Of a stretch of DNA of 64,000 nt, positions 1-9,734 are shown piece after piece. Position numbers and translations under genes: made by a program. This DNA is from Nocardia africana NBRC 100379. GTDB lineage: Bacteria; Actinomycetota; Actinomycetes; Mycobacteriales; Mycobacteriaceae. Under the pieces are notes generated by a model that was not told the origin of the DNA, ran no database searches, and was given only the letters and a program-made list of their open reading frames with translations. The stretch is taken from positions 1 to 64,000 of the forward strand of contig NZ_BDAV01000002.1 of the NCBI RefSeq assembly GCF_001612635.1. Reading direction: 5' to 3'. Each line of letters starts with the position of its first letter. Within the stretch, counting starts at the first letter, position 1.

Positions 1-1881
1 AAACGGCCGGGAAAAGTTCGGCGGATTATTCGAATTCCCTCCCGGGGCGGCGTTGACTGTCGGCGCCGGGCGAGAGCCCGGGGCTGCATTCGCGGAGCTG
101 CCGGCCGGATGCGGCGCGGATCCGTCGCCACCGCCCACCGGCGGCGGTGGCGCGGGACGCGACGGCACCATGTAGTTCGGATCCGAGGGTGAGCGAAACC
201 CACCGCCCCCCTGCCCACCGTTCACCGGCGGCTGCGGCGCCGGACGCGACGGAGTCATATAGTTCGGATCCGACGGGTCGCGGAAACCACCGCCCTGCCC
301 ACTGTTCACCGGCGGCGGTGGCGCGGGACGCGACGGCGTCATGTAATTCGGATCCGACGGATCACGGAAACCACCACCGTGCCCACCATTCACCGGCGAC
401 GGTGGCGCCGGACGCGACGGCGTCATGTAATTCGGATCCGACGGATCACGGAAACCACCACCGCCCCCACCGGACGTCGACTGGTGGTGTCCACCGAAAC
501 CCGGTGTGCCCGAATGGTTGCCGCCACCACTGACACCGGCCGTTCGGGTCGGCGCGACGGGAGCCGGGCGCGACGGAGTCATGTAATTCGGATCGGACGG
601 GTCGCGGAAACCACCGCCCTGCTGGTGGTTTCCCCCCGAGTTCGTCGTCGCGGTATTCGTCGTGCCACCCGAGTGCGTCGACGCCGCCCCGGTCTCCCCC
701 GCCACCGGTCGCGGCGCCAGCGGGTTGTTCGGGGGCGGTGTCTTCGGCGGGGCCCACGGCGCCTTCGCATTCATCCACAGGTTGAATCTCGGGTCGCCCT
801 GGGTATTGGTGGTGGTCTTCGTGCCGAGACCGCGCATACCGCCGACCATTCCACCGCGGGCCGCACTACCTACCCAGCCTTCCGGCCCCGCGAACGCACC
901 CGCGATATCGCCGGTCACCGCACCCGCGCCGAGATTGCCGAATATGTTGCCGAATACACCGGCGGTGGCACCGATGGTCGCCCCTTGCAGGAACATCCCC
1001 GACCGGAACGGCATATTGGTGATCGCGCCGCCGAATTTCTTGTCGAGATTGCCGATCCCGAAGCCCATGTAGCGACCGAGTTCGCGACCGGGAATGGTGC
1101 TCAATGCCGAGGCCGCCCAGGATGCCCCGAATTCCTTCCAGTTGAATCCGTGCCGCTTACCGTCGGCGATCTGCGCGCCCTGCACGATCGCGTTGGTCAC
1201 CGGGCCCCAGAGCGCCCCCTCACCGAATTTCAGCGTGTAGACACCCATGCCCTTCGCCGTGGGCAGAATCGTCTTGGCCTTGTACTTCCAGGTCTGCCCC
1301 TTCATCCCCTTCCAGGTATCGGCCGAGAGGATGTGCTTGAACCAGTAACGGGAGGCGCCGTTGAGTTCACCGCGCGTGGCGAAACCCAGTTTCGCCCATG
1401 CGCGCTCGAGTGCGTTCTGCAGCGCGTCGGCGATATATTTCACGATCGATCGCGTGGTGCCGATCGCGGCGGCCTCCACCGCCGGCGCGGTCGGCGGGAA
1501 CAGCCACGCCCAGGCGATCTCGACCAGCAGCAGGCACAACGAGACGATGATGTTGATTTTCGCCGACTGCAGTTCGGTACCGACATCGAAGGTCGAATCG
1601 CTGATGGTCTTGAACGATTCGGCCAGGGTCGCGAGCGACTGGTCACCCTGCAGGAAGGCATCGAACAACTTGCCGATCTGATCGGCGGCATCGCCGGCCG
1701 GAAATGCCGCCATCGCCGCCGTTTTCGCGCTCTCGATACCGGAGACCTGCGCCGCGAGATCCTTCGACGCCTGTTCCCAGGCCCGCGAAACCGCCCACAT
1801 CTTGTCTTCGTCACCGTCGGGCCAGCTCGAGCCGGCGACCCAGGCGATCGGACGCACGGGCGGGGGCAGGTACAGGCTCAC
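1..1881 (-). CDS. WXG100-like / polymorphic-toxin-type N-terminal protein, 3' end outside window
   Basis: An open frame of 627 codons runs without a stop from a GTG at 1881 to the left edge, so the protein is partial. It starts MSLYLPPPVRPIAWVAGSSW and continues with a helical region rich in Trp and small residues. Residues about 125-145 form a hydrophobic segment. A Gly-rich stretch at about 300-350 resembles the glycine-zipper part of CpnT/WXG100-like polymorphic toxin N-termini (family assignment by recollection). From about residue 415 the chain is a proline/glycine linker with five copies of a GGGFRDPSDPNYMTPSRPAP-like unit. Such proteins usually end in an effector domain, which would lie off the left edge. 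The GTG follows the upstream YbaB-like gene by 6 bp, and a GAGGA ribosome site overlaps that gene's stop. The two are probably co-transcribed. Confidence 0.75.
   Translation of the reverse strand, partial: MSLYLPPPVRPIAWVAGSSWPDGDEDKMWAVSRAWEQASKDLAAQVSGIESAKTAAMAAFPAGDAADQIGKLFDAFLQGDQSLATLAESFKTISDSTFDVGTELQSAKINIIVSLCLLLVEIAWAWLFPPTAPAVEAAAIGTTRSIVKYIADALQNALERAWAKLGFATRGELNGASRYWFKHILSADTWKGMKGQTWKYKAKTILPTAKGMGVYTLKFGEGALWGPVTNAIVQGAQIADGKRHGFNWKEFGASWAASALSTIPGRELGRYMGFGIGNLDKKFGGAITNMPFRSGMFLQGATIGATAGVFGNIFGNLGAGAVTGDIAGAFAGPEGWVGSAARGGMVGGMRGLGTKTTTNTQGDPRFNLWMNAKAPWAPPKTPPPNNPLAPRPVAGETGAASTHSGGTTNTATTNSGGNHQQGGGFRDPSDPNYMTPSRPAPVAPTRTAGVSGGGNHSGTPGFGGHHQSTSGGGGGGFRDPSDPNYMTPSRPAPPSPVNGGHGGGFRDPSDPNYMTPSRPAPPPPVNSGQGGGFRDPSDPNYMTPSRPAPQPPVNGGQGGGGFRSPSDPNYMVPSRPAPPPPVGGGDGSAPHPAGSSANAAPGSRPAPTVNAAPGGNSNNPPNFSRPF
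130..645 (-). repeat. Five in-frame ~84-bp repeats encoding GGGFRDPSDPNYM-type units
   Basis: The attcgg/gttcgg core recurs at about 175, 262, 346, 430 and 586. Spacings are 87, 84, 84 and 156 bp. On the minus strand each copy encodes a GGGFR(D/S)PSDPNYM(T/V)PSRPAP-like unit joined by Pro/Gly linkers. The copies are nearly identical at DNA level, which suggests recent unit duplication and possible copy-number variation. Confidence 0.85.
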
Positions 1882-1887
1882 GGGGAA

Positions 1888-2361
1888 TCAGTCCTCGTCG
1901 GACACCATCGAGCGGTGCGCGCTGCCGTCCACCGGATGCGCGGGCGGAACGTCGCGATAGTCCTCGACCCGGGTCGGCGCCGGTGGCGCGGTGGGCATCA
2001 TCTGCCCGAGATCCGGTGCGCCCTCGACGAATTCCGACAATTTCGGCAACTGCGCCTTGCGCTCACGCAGCGGCCGCATCAGTTCGGCGCCGAGTCGCAG
2101 CACCTCCGCCGCGGCCTGCTGCACCGCCGCGGTCATCCCCGCGGCGATCTCGTCGTAGGTCAGATCGGCGATGTCGTCGGCGAACTTCGTGTCGATCAGC
2201 AGTCCATCGGCATTGACCGTCACCTGAATTCGCTGCTCACAGGTGCTCGCCGTGGCCGTCAGCCGGGAGCGTCGCATCTGGATCTCCGCGATCCCGCGCA
2301 ATTGCTCGTCGAGCCCCTCGAGCACCGTCATCATGTCGGCATGAAGCCGTTCGTTGACCAC
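1888..2361 (-). CDS. YbaB/EbfC-family-like protein
   Basis: A protein of 157 aa starting at GTG 2361. A GGAGG site lies about 6 bp upstream; an earlier in-frame start would add an Ala/Leu stretch unlike the family. The N-terminal half is a helix followed by short strands, including AEIQMRRSRLTATAST and IQVTVNADGLLIDTKF. That pattern is typical of YbaB-like proteins found beside WXG100/ESX-type genes in Nocardia and mycobacteria. The C-terminus is Pro-rich and acidic. It lies 6 bp before the large WXG100-like gene, so a shared role with that secreted protein is likely. DNA binding, known for some YbaB proteins, is not shown here. Confidence 0.65.
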   Translation of the reverse strand: MVNERLHADMMTVLEGLDEQLRGIAEIQMRRSRLTATASTCEQRIQVTVNADGLLIDTKFADDIADLTYDEIAAGMTAAVQQAAAEVLRLGAELMRPLRERKAQLPKLSEFVEGAPDLGQMMPTAPPAPTRVEDYRDVPPAHPVDGSAHRSMVSDED

Positions 2362-2437
2362 TGCCACCTCCACCGTCGACGCGCGCAGTAGCAACAACAG
2401 CACACCAGATTGAATATCCGGTGGCGCCCAAGGAAAT

Positions 2438-3364
2438 TCAGTGTCGGCTGCCGCCGTGCACCCGCGTCAGGTGGGTCGCCAGGGCCTCGAAGATCAGGAA
2501 GTTCGGAATATCGCTCACCATCGCGGAGGTCAGCGCGAACCAGCGCCCGGCCACATCGACGCTGAGCCGGCCCTCGGAAATCGACACCTGATTCACCTGC
2601 GACCACGGCGCCGACTTGCGCGGTGAGCCGACCTCGTACCACGTCATCCACAGCTCGCCGAAGACGAGCCGATGTCCCGCCTGCAGGGCTGCCAGCGCCT
2701 GCGGCAACTGCGCTTCGGTGACGGCCTGCTGAATCGCCGGCCCCCACTGCTGCGGATCCGAAATCCCGTCGCCGACAACGAAATTCGTTCCGGCGAGATC
2801 GGTGAGGGTATAGGCGTAGGTGGTACCGATGTGATGGCCGTTGCGCATATGCCGCACGATGTTCTGATACACGGTGGTGCTGTCGTAACGCACCGCCCAC
2901 AACCGGCCCAGCAGGGCCGCGACCAGTCCCCGCTCGTAGAGGTCCAGCCGGGCGCCCTCGTAGCTGCGGGTGTAGCGGAATGCCCGAATCAGCGCCGGTA
3001 TCAACACGATCGGAAAGACCGCGGCCAGAATTCCGAGGACCGGCTGCCTCACCGCGAACGACACCACCGCCGCGATCACCCCGGCGATCGCGAGCACGAT
3101 CAGCACGATCTTGCCGCCCGTGCGTGGCGGACGGGGCAGATATGTCCGGTGATGCCGGCCCAGCCCGGACCGCGCGGCCAGATCACCGATCGCCGCCACC
3201 AATTCCCGATCGCTACCCTCGGCCATCACCGAACCGGCCACAGTCCCCCCTCGATACACGGTTACGCCGTCGAGCAGCTTAATCGACCCGGCACGGGCGA
3301 GCGCGGCGCCGGACAGCTGTGGCACACCCGCAGCGCCTCGCCGCACCGTTTGTGAGATGTCCAA
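2438..3364 (-). CDS. Two-TM membrane protein of unknown function (DUF6585-like)
   Basis: Up to 308 aa. Two adjacent hydrophobic segments at about residues 85-130 (KIVLIVLAIAGVIAAVVSFAV and VLGILAAVFPIVLIPALI) are followed by a soluble domain containing RLDLYERGLVAAL and WMTWYEV motifs. The pattern resembles DUF6585 membrane proteins; this match is from memory. The start is uncertain. The longest frame begins with TTG at 3364, and GTG codons 6 or 13 codons later are alternatives. It is followed after 34 bp or more by the YbaB-like and WXG100-like genes and probably belongs to the same locus. Function unknown. Confidence 0.6.
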   Translation of the reverse strand: MDISQTVRRGAAGVPQLSGAALARAGSIKLLDGVTVYRGGTVAGSVMAEGSDRELVAAIGDLAARSGLGRHHRTYLPRPPRTGGKIVLIVLAIAGVIAAVVSFAVRQPVLGILAAVFPIVLIPALIRAFRYTRSYEGARLDLYERGLVAALLGRLWAVRYDSTTVYQNIVRHMRNGHHIGTTYAYTLTDLAGTNFVVGDGISDPQQWGPAIQQAVTEAQLPQALAALQAGHRLVFGELWMTWYEVGSPRKSAPWSQVNQVSISEGRLSVDVAGRWFALTSAMVSDIPNFLIFEALATHLTRVHGGSRH

Positions 3365-3477
3365 TGCGCAACCCGGAACCGATCGACCGGACCGGCCCGC
3401 GAGTTAGGTTCACGACCAGCAAATATTCATCTCCACGTGCGGTCTCGACGCCGTACGCCGATTTGGAGGGAGGGCCC

Positions 3478-3675
3478 GTGACGGAACGCAGTATCGCCAT
3501 GAACCCCGGAATGCACGAGGTTCTCGACTACTTCGGCAAATGCCCCGAATGCGGTTATCCCGCACGGGCTTCGGCCGACTTCGCCGGGGCGCCCACCGTC
3601 GTCGCCAGTTGCGACCGCCCGTGCGGCTGGACCGGCGTGGTACCGCTCACCACCATGACCGGGCGCACCGCGTGA
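3478..3675 (+). CDS. Small zinc-ribbon-like protein
   Basis: A 65-aa protein starting at GTG 3478, directly after a purine-rich GGAGGGAGGG site; ATG 3500 is an alternative start. It contains CPEC and CDRPC cysteine pairs about 24 residues apart, a likely zinc ribbon. It diverges from the two-TM protein gene and converges on map, with a hairpin terminator between. Function unknown. Confidence 0.6.
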   Translation: MTERSIAMNPGMHEVLDYFGKCPECGYPARASADFAGAPTVVASCDRPCGWTGVVPLTTMTGRTA

Positions 3676-3691
3676 CAGCCCGCTGACAGCA

Positions 3692-3727
3692 CGACGCACC
3701 CGCGCCGACGAGGCCACGGGTGCGTCG
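3692..3727. terminator. Hairpin between convergent genes
   Basis: A perfect 11-bp inverted repeat (arms 3692-3702 and 3717-3727, 14-nt loop) lies between the zinc-ribbon gene and the end of map. It could end transcription in both directions. No U-tract is present, which is common in high-GC actinomycetes. Confidence 0.6.
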
Positions 3728-3736
3728 CGAAACGAA

Positions 3737-4537
3737 TTATTCGGGACGAACGGTCAGGATCCGCGGACCGTCCTCGGTGACAGCCACCGTGTGCTCCCAG
3801 TGCGCGGCGCGACTGCCGTCGGTGGTGACGACGGTCCAATCATCGTCCAGCACAGTGGTTTCCGTGGTGCCGAGGGTCAGCATCGGCTCGATGGCCAGCA
3901 CCGAACCGACCACCAGTTTCGGACCGCGTCCGGGCGCGCCCTCGTTGGCGAGGAACGGATCCATATGCATCTGGCGGCCGATGCCGTGTCCGCCGTACCC
4001 GTCCACGATGCCGTAGGCGCGGCCGTGCTCCTTCTCCGCGGCGCGCGTCCCCAGCTCGATGGCGTGCGAGACGTCGGTCAGGCGATTGCCCGGCAGCATG
4101 GCCGCGATCCCCGCGTCCATCGACAGCCGGGTGGCCTCGCTGAGCAGCCGATCGGCCTCGATGACCTCGCCGACGCCGAACGTCCACGCCGAATCGCCGT
4201 GCCAGCCGTCGAGAATCGCGCCGCAGTCGATGGATACCAGATCGCCCTCGGCGAGCACCTCGTCCTTCGACGGAATCCCGTGCACCACCCGGTCGTTCAC
4301 CGAGGAGCAGATCGATCCCGGGAAACCGTGATAGCCCTTGAAGGACGGGACGGCGCCCGCTTCGCGAATGGTCTGCTCGGCGACCTCGTCCAATTCCAAG
4401 GTCGACACGCCGGGCTTGGCGGCCGCGCGCACGGCCACCAGCGCACGGCCGACGATCGCGCCGGCCGCGGCCATGGCATCGAGCTCACCGGCGGTGCGGA
4501 ACGGCACCACCTTCTTCTGCTTGAGGCCGAAAACCAT
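3737..4537 (-). CDS. map: Type I methionine aminopeptidase
   Basis: 266 aa. Removes the initiator methionine from new proteins in the cytosol. The pita-bread fold motifs are all present. The metal ligands are Asp104 (SIDCGAI), Asp115 (WHGDSAW), His184 (GGHGIGR), Glu217 (IEPML) and Glu249 (WEHTVA), and His86 (NDRVVHG) matches the substrate-binding histidine. There is no N-terminal zinc-finger extension. It starts 5 bp after adk stops and completes a secY-adk-map operon, the usual order in actinobacteria. Confidence 0.95.
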   Translation of the reverse strand: MVFGLKQKKVVPFRTAGELDAMAAAGAIVGRALVAVRAAAKPGVSTLELDEVAEQTIREAGAVPSFKGYHGFPGSICSSVNDRVVHGIPSKDEVLAEGDLVSIDCGAILDGWHGDSAWTFGVGEVIEADRLLSEATRLSMDAGIAAMLPGNRLTDVSHAIELGTRAAEKEHGRAYGIVDGYGGHGIGRQMHMDPFLANEGAPGRGPKLVVGSVLAIEPMLTLGTTETTVLDDDWTVVTTDGSRAAHWEHTVAVTEDGPRILTVRPE

Positions 4538-4542
4538 TCGCC

Positions 4543-5100
4543 TCAGCGACCCAGGGCTCGGAGCGCGCGGGTGTTGACCTCGGCGATCTCACCGACACCG
4601 TCGACGGCGACCACGAGACCGTCGTAGTGCTCGAGCAGCGGCTCGGTTTCCTCGCGGTACACGTTCATCCGGTTCCGGATGATCGTCTCGTTGTCGTCGG
4701 TGCGTCCGCTGGTGCGGCCGCGCTCGACCAGACGCTCGACGAGCGTCTCCTCGGGAACCTCGAAACTCAGGACCGCGTCCAGCGCGTGGCCGGACTCCTT
4801 GAGCATCTTCTCCAGGGCCTCGGCCTGGTCGACCGTGCGCGGGTAGCCGTCGAGCACGAAACCGTTGACGGCGTCGGGCTCGGCGATGCGGGACTCCACC
4901 ATGCGATTGGTCACGTCACTGGGCACCAGGTTGCCGGCGTCGAGGTACTTCTGCGCCTCGCGGCCCAGCGGGGTCTGCTGGGAGATGTTCGCACGGAACA
5001 AATTCCCCGTGGAGATGTGCGGAACACCCAGCTTGTCCGACAGCAGTTCGGCCTGTGTCCCTTTACCGGCACCCGGCGGTCCGAGCAGTACGAGTCTCAC
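4543..5100 (-). CDS. adk: Adenylate kinase
   Basis: 185 aa. Interconverts ATP + AMP and 2 ADP. The P-loop GPPGAGKGT is at residues 7-15, followed by the AMP-binding STGNLFR and the DGYPRT motif. The length fits the short-LID form usual in actinobacteria. Its ATG overlaps the secY stop by 4 bp, so translation is coupled; map follows. Confidence 0.96.
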   Translation of the reverse strand: MRLVLLGPPGAGKGTQAELLSDKLGVPHISTGNLFRANISQQTPLGREAQKYLDAGNLVPSDVTNRMVESRIAEPDAVNGFVLDGYPRTVDQAEALEKMLKESGHALDAVLSFEVPEETLVERLVERGRTSGRTDDNETIIRNRMNVYREETEPLLEHYDGLVVAVDGVGEIAEVNTRALRALGR

Positions 5101-6416
5101 TTGAGGAACCCTTCGTAATTTCTGTTCATCAGTTGGCTCTCGATCTGTTTGACCGTATCGAGGCCGACGCTCACGACGATCAGCACCGACGTGCCGCCGA
5201 ACGGCAGGAAGTTCGAACCGCCGCCGCCACCACCGATGTGCAACAGCAGGTTGGGCAGTACGGCAACAGCACCGAGATAGATCGAACCGGGGAGGGTGAT
5301 TCGGCTCAGTACATAGTTCAGATAGTCGGCGGTCGGCTTACCCGGACGGTAACCGGGAATGAAGCCGCCGAACTTCTTCATCTCGTCCGCGCGTTCCTCC
5401 GGGTTGAAGGTGATCGCGACGTAGAAGTAGGTGAAGAACACGATCAACGCGAAGTAGATCACGACGTACACCGGGTTGCCCGGGTTCACCAGATACTTCT
5501 GGATGATCTTCTGCCACCAGCTGTCGGAGTTGGTCGACTGGGTCAGCTGGGCGACCAGGTTCGGCAGATACAGCAGCGAGGAGGCGAAGATCACCGGGAT
5601 CACACCCGCCTGGTTGACCTTCAGCGGTAGGTAGGTCGAGGAGCCGCCGTACATCTTGCGGCCGACCACACGCTTGGCGTACTGCACCGGTATCCGGCGC
5701 TGGCCCTGTTCGACGAAGATCACGCCGACGATCACCACGAAGGCGGCGACACACACCAGCCCGAAGATCAGGCCGCCCTTGCTGTCGAGGATCTGCTTGC
5801 CCTCGCTCGGGATGCGGGCGGCGATACCGGCGAAGATCAGCAGCGACATACCGTTGCCGATACCGCGCTCGGTGATCTGCTCGCCGAACCACATCACCAG
5901 CGCCGCGCCGGCGGTCATCACCAGCACGATGATGATCATGCCGAAGATGCTGGTGTCGGCGAGGATGTCCTGCGGGCAGCCGCGCAGCAGCTGACCGCGC
6001 GCGGCCAGGGCCACCAGACCCGTGGCCTGCAGAATCGCGAGCGCGATCGACAGATACCGCGTGTACTGCGTCATCTTGTTCTGGCCGGACTGGCCTTCTT
6101 TTCGCAGTTCCTCGAACCGCGGGATGACCACCGTCAGCAGCTGGATGATGATGCTCGCGGTGATGTAGGGCATGATCCCGATCGCGAACACCGACAGCTG
6201 CAGCAGCGCACCACCCGAGAACAGGTTGATCAGCTGGTAGATGCCGGCATTGTCACCGCCGGAGACGACGTCGATGCAATGACGGATCGCCTTGTAGTCG
6301 ACGCCGGGCGACGGTAGCGAGGCGCCGACGCGGTACAGCGCGATCAGGCCCAGCGTGAAGAGAATCTTCCGCCGCAAGTCCGGGGTCCGGAAGGCCGACA
6401 CGAAGGCGGAAAGCAC
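5097..6416 (-). CDS. secY: Preprotein translocase subunit SecY
   Basis: 439 aa integral membrane protein with about ten hydrophobic segments; the channel of the SecYEG translocase. Motifs include [15 protein letters not shown] near TM2 and the cytoplasmic loop [23 protein letters not shown] before the last segments. A 194-bp gap with a hairpin separates it from rplO, so secY-adk-map probably has its own promoter in 6417-6558. Normal length. Confidence 0.97.
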   Translation of the reverse strand: MLSAFVSAFRTPDLRRKILFTLGLIALYRVGASLPSPGVDYKAIRHCIDVVSGGDNAGIYQLINLFSGGALLQLSVFAIGIMPYITASIIIQLLTVVIPRFEELRKEGQSGQNKMTQYTRYLSIALAILQATGLVALAARGQLLRGCPQDILADTSIFGMIIIVLVMTAGAALVMWFGEQITERGIGNGMSLLIFAGIAARIPSEGKQILDSKGGLIFGLVCVAAFVVIVGVIFVEQGQRRIPVQYAKRVVGRKMYGGSSTYLPLKVNQAGVIPVIFASSLLYLPNLVAQLTQSTNSDSWWQKIIQKYLVNPGNPVYVVIYFALIVFFTYFYVAITFNPEERADEMKKFGGFIPGYRPGKPTADYLNYVLSRITLPGSIYLGAVAVLPNLLLHIGGGGGGSNFLPFGGTSVLIVVSVGLDTVKQIESQLMNRNYEGFLK

Positions 6417-6558
6417 AGATCCTCCTGGCTGACGACACGGGGGTCACGCCCACTTCCGTCACCTCGGCACATACCGGTGCCCTACAGGGCGGGGCCGGTC
6501 CTGTGCCACGACAACGGGGCAGACTGGTTGGCAGACAACACTTGAACTCTAACAGCGA

Positions 6559-6586
6559 CGCCGGACGGGCTCTCACCCGTCCGGCG
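6559..6586 (-). terminator. Hairpin downstream of rplO
   Basis: An 11-bp perfect stem with a 6-nt loop (arms 6559-6569 and 6576-6586) begins about 25 bp after the rplO stop. It likely ends or attenuates the rpsH-rplO transcript before secY. Confidence 0.65.
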
Positions 6587-6610
6587 CCCCGACTGCATTA
6601 CCGGTAACTG

Positions 6611-7057
6611 TCAGCCCAGTTCGGTGGCGGTACCACCGGCGGCGGTGATCTTCTCCTTGGCGGAGCCGGAGAACTTGTCGGCGCTGACCTGGACGGCCAC
6701 CCCGATCTCGCCCTCGCCGAGCACCTTCACCAACTGGTTCTTACGCACGGCACCGGCAGCGACGAGCTCGTCCTTGCCGATGGTGCCGCCCTGCGGGAAC
6801 AGCCGCGCGATATCGCCGACGTTCACGACCTGGTACTCGACGCGGAACGGGTTGGTGAACCCCTTCAGCTTCGGCAGGCGCATGTGGATCGGCATCTGGC
6901 CGCCCTCGAAACGGGCCGGCACGTTCTTGCGAGCCTTCGTCCCCTTGGTACCGCGACCGGCGGTCTTACCCTTGGAGCCTTCACCGCGACCCACACGGAT
7001 CTTCTCGGTCTTGGCGCCCGGGGCGGGCCGCAGGTGGTGGAGCTTGATGGGGGTCAT
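6611..7057 (-). CDS. rplO: 50S ribosomal protein L15
   Basis: 148 aa. The N-terminus [16 protein letters not shown] and the Gly/Lys-rich stretch with [10 protein letters not shown] are diagnostic of bacterial L15, a late-assembly 23S rRNA-binding protein. Its start overlaps the end of rpmD by 4 bp. It is the last gene before the hairpin at 6559-6586. Confidence 0.97.
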   Translation of the reverse strand: MTPIKLHHLRPAPGAKTEKIRVGRGEGSKGKTAGRGTKGTKARKNVPARFEGGQMPIHMRLPKLKGFTNPFRVEYQVVNVGDIARLFPQGGTIGKDELVAAGAVRKNQLVKVLGEGEIGVAVQVSADKFSGSAKEKITAAGGTATELG

Positions 7058-7239
7058 GCGGTTTCCTCCTCAACGGAAACGAGGTGGCGCACGACGTTGA
7101 TCAGCCCGCGGTTCTGGGCGTTGTCCTCGCGGACCACGGTCTGGCGGATACCGCGCAGGCCGAGGGTGCGAAGCGACTCCCGCTGATTCTTCTTGGCGCC
7201 GATCGTGGACTTGATCTGGGTCACCTTGAGCTGTGCCAT
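7054..7239 (-). CDS. rpmD: 50S ribosomal protein L30
   Basis: 61 aa, [14 protein letters not shown] onward, the usual length of bacterial L30. The ATG at 7239 was chosen because it lies one base after the rpsE stop and matches the conserved N-terminus; a longer frame overlaps rpsE. The C-terminus ends in an acidic EEET tail. Confidence 0.96.
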   Translation of the reverse strand: MAQLKVTQIKSTIGAKKNQRESLRTLGLRGIRQTVVREDNAQNRGLINVVRHLVSVEEETA

Positions 7240-7240
7240 G

Positions 7241-7885
7241 TCAGACTCCCTGTCCGGCACGCGCACGCAGCATGCCCGCCGGGGCAACGTCCTCGATCGG
7301 CAGACCGCGGCGAGCGGCCACCTCCTCCGGACGCTGCAGCATCTTCAGAGCCGCCACCGTGGCGTGCACGACGTTGATGGCGTTGTCGCTACCGAGCGAC
7401 TTGGCCAGGATGTCGTGGATACCGGCGCACTCCAGCACGGCACGCGCCGCACCACCGGCGATCACACCGGTACCCGGCGAGGCCGGACGCAGCATGACGA
7501 CACCGGCGGCAGCCTCACCCTGCACGGGGTGCGTGATGGTGCTGCCGATCATCGGGACGCGGAAGAAGCCCTTGCGAGCCTCCTCGACACCCTTCTGGAT
7601 GGCCGCGGGAACTTCCTTGGCCTTGCCGTATCCGACACCGACCAGGCCGTTGCCGTCGCCCACGATCACGAGGGCGGTGAAGCTGAAGCGACGACCACCC
7701 TTCACGACCTTGGAGACGCGGTTGATCGCTACGACACGCTCGAGCTGGTTCTTCTCGGCGGCATTGTCGCGACGGTCACCGCCGCCGCGACGGTCGCGAC
7801 CGCCGCCGCGCTGATCGCGCTCGTTGCCACTGCCACCCTGTCCGGCGGGTCCGCTGCCGCCGTCACGCCGCTGACGTCCCGGCAT
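7241..7885 (-). CDS. rpsE: 30S ribosomal protein S5
   Basis: 214 aa. S5 contributes to decoding fidelity and the mRNA helicase activity of the 30S subunit. The core has [29 protein letters not shown] and the C-terminal domain [12 protein letters not shown]. An Arg/Gly-rich N-terminal extension of about 50 residues (RRDGGSG..., [12 protein letters not shown]...) precedes the conserved part, as in other actinobacteria. It is one base from rpmD and 49 bp from rplR. Confidence 0.96.
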   Translation of the reverse strand: MPGRQRRDGGSGPAGQGGSGNERDQRGGGRDRRGGGDRRDNAAEKNQLERVVAINRVSKVVKGGRRFSFTALVIVGDGNGLVGVGYGKAKEVPAAIQKGVEEARKGFFRVPMIGSTITHPVQGEAAAGVVMLRPASPGTGVIAGGAARAVLECAGIHDILAKSLGSDNAINVVHATVAALKMLQRPEEVAARRGLPIEDVAPAGMLRARAGQGV

Positions 7886-7934
7886 CAGACGTTCCTTCCG
7901 TTCATGTTCATTCGGTCCATGAGCTGAATCTGCA

Positions 7935-8342
7935 TCAGAATTTCAACCCACCTTCGCGAGCAGCATCCGCCAGAGCGGCGATGCGGCCGTGGTAGTCGTG
8001 GCCACCGCGGTCGAACACCACGGCCTCCACACCGGCGGCCTTCGCGCGGGCGGCCAGCAGCTCGCCGACCTTCTTGCCCTTCGCGGACTTGTCACCGTCG
8101 AGCGCGCGCACATCCGCCTCGATCGAGGACGCGGACGCGACGGTCTTGCCGACGGAGTCGTCGATCACCTGGGCGTGCAGGTGCCGCGAGGAGCGGAACA
8201 CGACCAGACGCGGACGCTCGGCGGTGCCGAGGACCCTCTTGCGCAGACGGAAATGCCGACGGGTCTTCGACACCCGGCGACGAGTCGACGCATCCTTGCC
8301 GACCGGCTTGCGGGCGGCTTTCTGAGCTTCAGTTTGTGCCAT
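7935..8342 (-). CDS. rplR: 50S ribosomal protein L18
   Basis: 135 aa. Binds 5S rRNA in the central protuberance. Diagnostic motifs are [20 protein letters not shown] and the C-terminal [25 protein letters not shown]. The basic N-terminus is typical. It starts 3 bp after rplF. Confidence 0.97.
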   Translation of the reverse strand: MAQTEAQKAARKPVGKDASTRRRVSKTRRHFRLRKRVLGTAERPRLVVFRSSRHLHAQVIDDSVGKTVASASSIEADVRALDGDKSAKGKKVGELLAARAKAAGVEAVVFDRGGHDYHGRIAALADAAREGGLKF

Positions 8343-8345
8343 GGC

Positions 8346-8885
8346 TTACTTACCCGTCTTTCCGACCTTGCGGCGAACGACCTCACCGGCGTAGCGGATG
8401 CCCTTGCCCTTGTACGGGTCGGGCTTGCGCAGGCCGTGGATCACCGCGGCGATCTGGCCGACCTTCTGCTTGTCGATGCCGGACACCGAGAACTTGGTGG
8501 GGGCCTCGACCTGGAAGGTGATGCCCTCGGGAGCCTCGACCGGAACCGGGTGGCTGTAGCCGAGGGCGAACTCGAGGTTCGAACCCTTCTGCTGCACGCG
8601 GTAACCGACGCCGAAGATTTCCATCTTCTTCTCGTAGCCCTGGGTCACGCCGACGATCATGTTGTTGATCAGGGTGCGGCTCAGGCCGTGCAGCGAGCGG
8701 TTGCGGCGCTCGTCGTCGGGACGGGCCACCTCCAGCTCACCGTTCTCGGCCTTGGTGACGGTGATCGGCTCCGCGACGGTGTGCGAGAGGGTGCCCTTGG
8801 GCCCCTTCACCGACACCTGCTGGCCGTCGATGGTCACCTCGACGCCGGCGGGAACCGAGATCGGCTTCTTACCGATACGCGACAT
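8346..8885 (-). CDS. rplF: 50S ribosomal protein L6
   Basis: 179 aa, [17 protein letters not shown] onward with the two repeated L6 folds and the C-terminal signature [14 protein letters not shown]. Binds 23S rRNA near the factor-binding site. 14 bp separate it from rpsH. Confidence 0.97.
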   Translation of the reverse strand: MSRIGKKPISVPAGVEVTIDGQQVSVKGPKGTLSHTVAEPITVTKAENGELEVARPDDERRNRSLHGLSRTLINNMIVGVTQGYEKKMEIFGVGYRVQQKGSNLEFALGYSHPVPVEAPEGITFQVEAPTKFSVSGIDKQKVGQIAAVIHGLRKPDPYKGKGIRYAGEVVRRKVGKTGK

Positions 8886-8899
8886 TGTTCCTACCTCCC

Positions 8900-9298
8900 T
8901 TACCAGACGTAGGCGAGGACTTCCCCGCCCACACCCTGCTGCTTGGCCTGACGGTCGGTGAGCAGGCCCTTCGACGTGGAGATAATTGCCACGCCCAGAC
9001 CGCCCAGCACCTTGGGCAGGTTGGTGGATTTCGCGTACACCCGCAGACCCGGCTTCGAGACGCGACGCACACCCTGCAGGCTGCGCTCCCGGCTCGGGCC
9101 GTACTTCAGGTCGACGATCAGGGTCTGGCCGACGTTCGCCTCTTCGGTGCGGTAGTCGGCGATGTAGCCCTCGCGCTTGAGGATCTCGGCGATGTTCGCC
9201 TTGAGCTTCGAGTGCGGAGCCTTCACCTGATCGTGGTACGCCGAGTTGGCGTTGCGCAGACGGGTCAGAAAGTCTGCGATCGGATCAGTCATGGTCAT
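8900..9298 (-). CDS. rpsH: 30S ribosomal protein S8
   Basis: 132 aa from ATG 9298 ([18 protein letters not shown]), the normal S8 start; the open frame extends upstream but that part is promoter and leader. S8 binds the central domain of 16S rRNA and in some bacteria represses its own operon. It is the first gene of its transcript: a promoter lies at 9475-9502 and a terminator-like palindrome separates it from rpsN. Confidence 0.97.
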   Translation of the reverse strand: MTMTDPIADFLTRLRNANSAYHDQVKAPHSKLKANIAEILKREGYIADYRTEEANVGQTLIVDLKYGPSRERSLQGVRRVSKPGLRVYAKSTNLPKVLGGLGVAIISTSKGLLTDRQAKQQGVGGEVLAYVW

Positions 9299-9445
9299 GT
9301 GTTGACCGTTACCTTTCTCGCCGCGGTTCCCATACAGCACCGTCACGCGGGGCGGTCGTGGGCCTACGACAATTTCGGCTGGTCCGGCCGACACCATTGC
9401 CGACCGGATTGGAATGCTGTCACCCGGAGCAATGCGCACGCATAT

Positions 9446-9502
9446 GGGCACGAGGGTGCCCGAGCAACCGGTCTAGTGTAGGCGAGCGGCTCCAGCAGCC
9501 AA
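9446..9502 (-). promoter_or_regulatory. Promoter and start-site hairpin for rpsH operon
   Basis: On the minus strand, -35 TTGGCT (9497-9502) and -10 TACACT (9475-9480) have a 16-bp spacer. They are followed by GACCGGTTGC and a 6-bp hairpin (arms 9446-9451 and 9456-9461). The same arrangement and nearly the same bases occur before rplN. The leader to the ATG is about 170 bp. Confidence 0.6.
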
Positions 9503-9646
9503 AATCGGGGTGAGTGCCGCCGATCAGCATCCCGATCGGTTCACGCGATCGGAGCGACGCCGGCGTCCGAAGACCTTGCGATGCACCATGTTTCACATCC
9601 GGCGAGTGCGACCACCCGCACCGAGTTCGGGACCCTCGTTCCGACG

Positions 9647-9688
9647 CGAGAAAGGGTACGGACTCGGCCGAGTCCGTACCCTTTCTCG
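9647..9688 (-). terminator. 42-bp perfect palindrome between rpsN and rpsH
   Basis: Positions 9647-9667 and 9668-9688 are exact reverse complements, giving a 21-bp stem with almost no loop. It begins 47 bp after the rpsN stop. With the promoter at 9475-9502 it shows that rplN-rpsN and rpsH-rplO are separate transcripts. The rest of the 436-bp gap 9299-9734 holds the rpsH promoter and leader and no gene that I can see. Confidence 0.75.
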
Positions 9689-9734
9689 ATTCGATTGTCG
9701 CGCTCAGCGCGGGCGCTGCCTCAGCAGCGCCGGC

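Noticed and set aside
130..645. Regular ~84-bp repeats considered as a CRISPR array
   Set aside because: The units are in frame, code for a Pro/Gly-rich peptide and have no unique spacers of constant size; no cas gene is near.
379..2391. A 670-codon open frame on the plus strand
   Set aside because: Its product is Arg/His-rich low-complexity sequence. The minus-strand frames give a sensible WXG100-like protein and a YbaB-like protein with ribosome sites.
3401..3413. GAGTTAGGTTCAC as a possible iron box near the small zinc-ribbon gene
   Set aside because: Only one half-site matches; the second half is absent.
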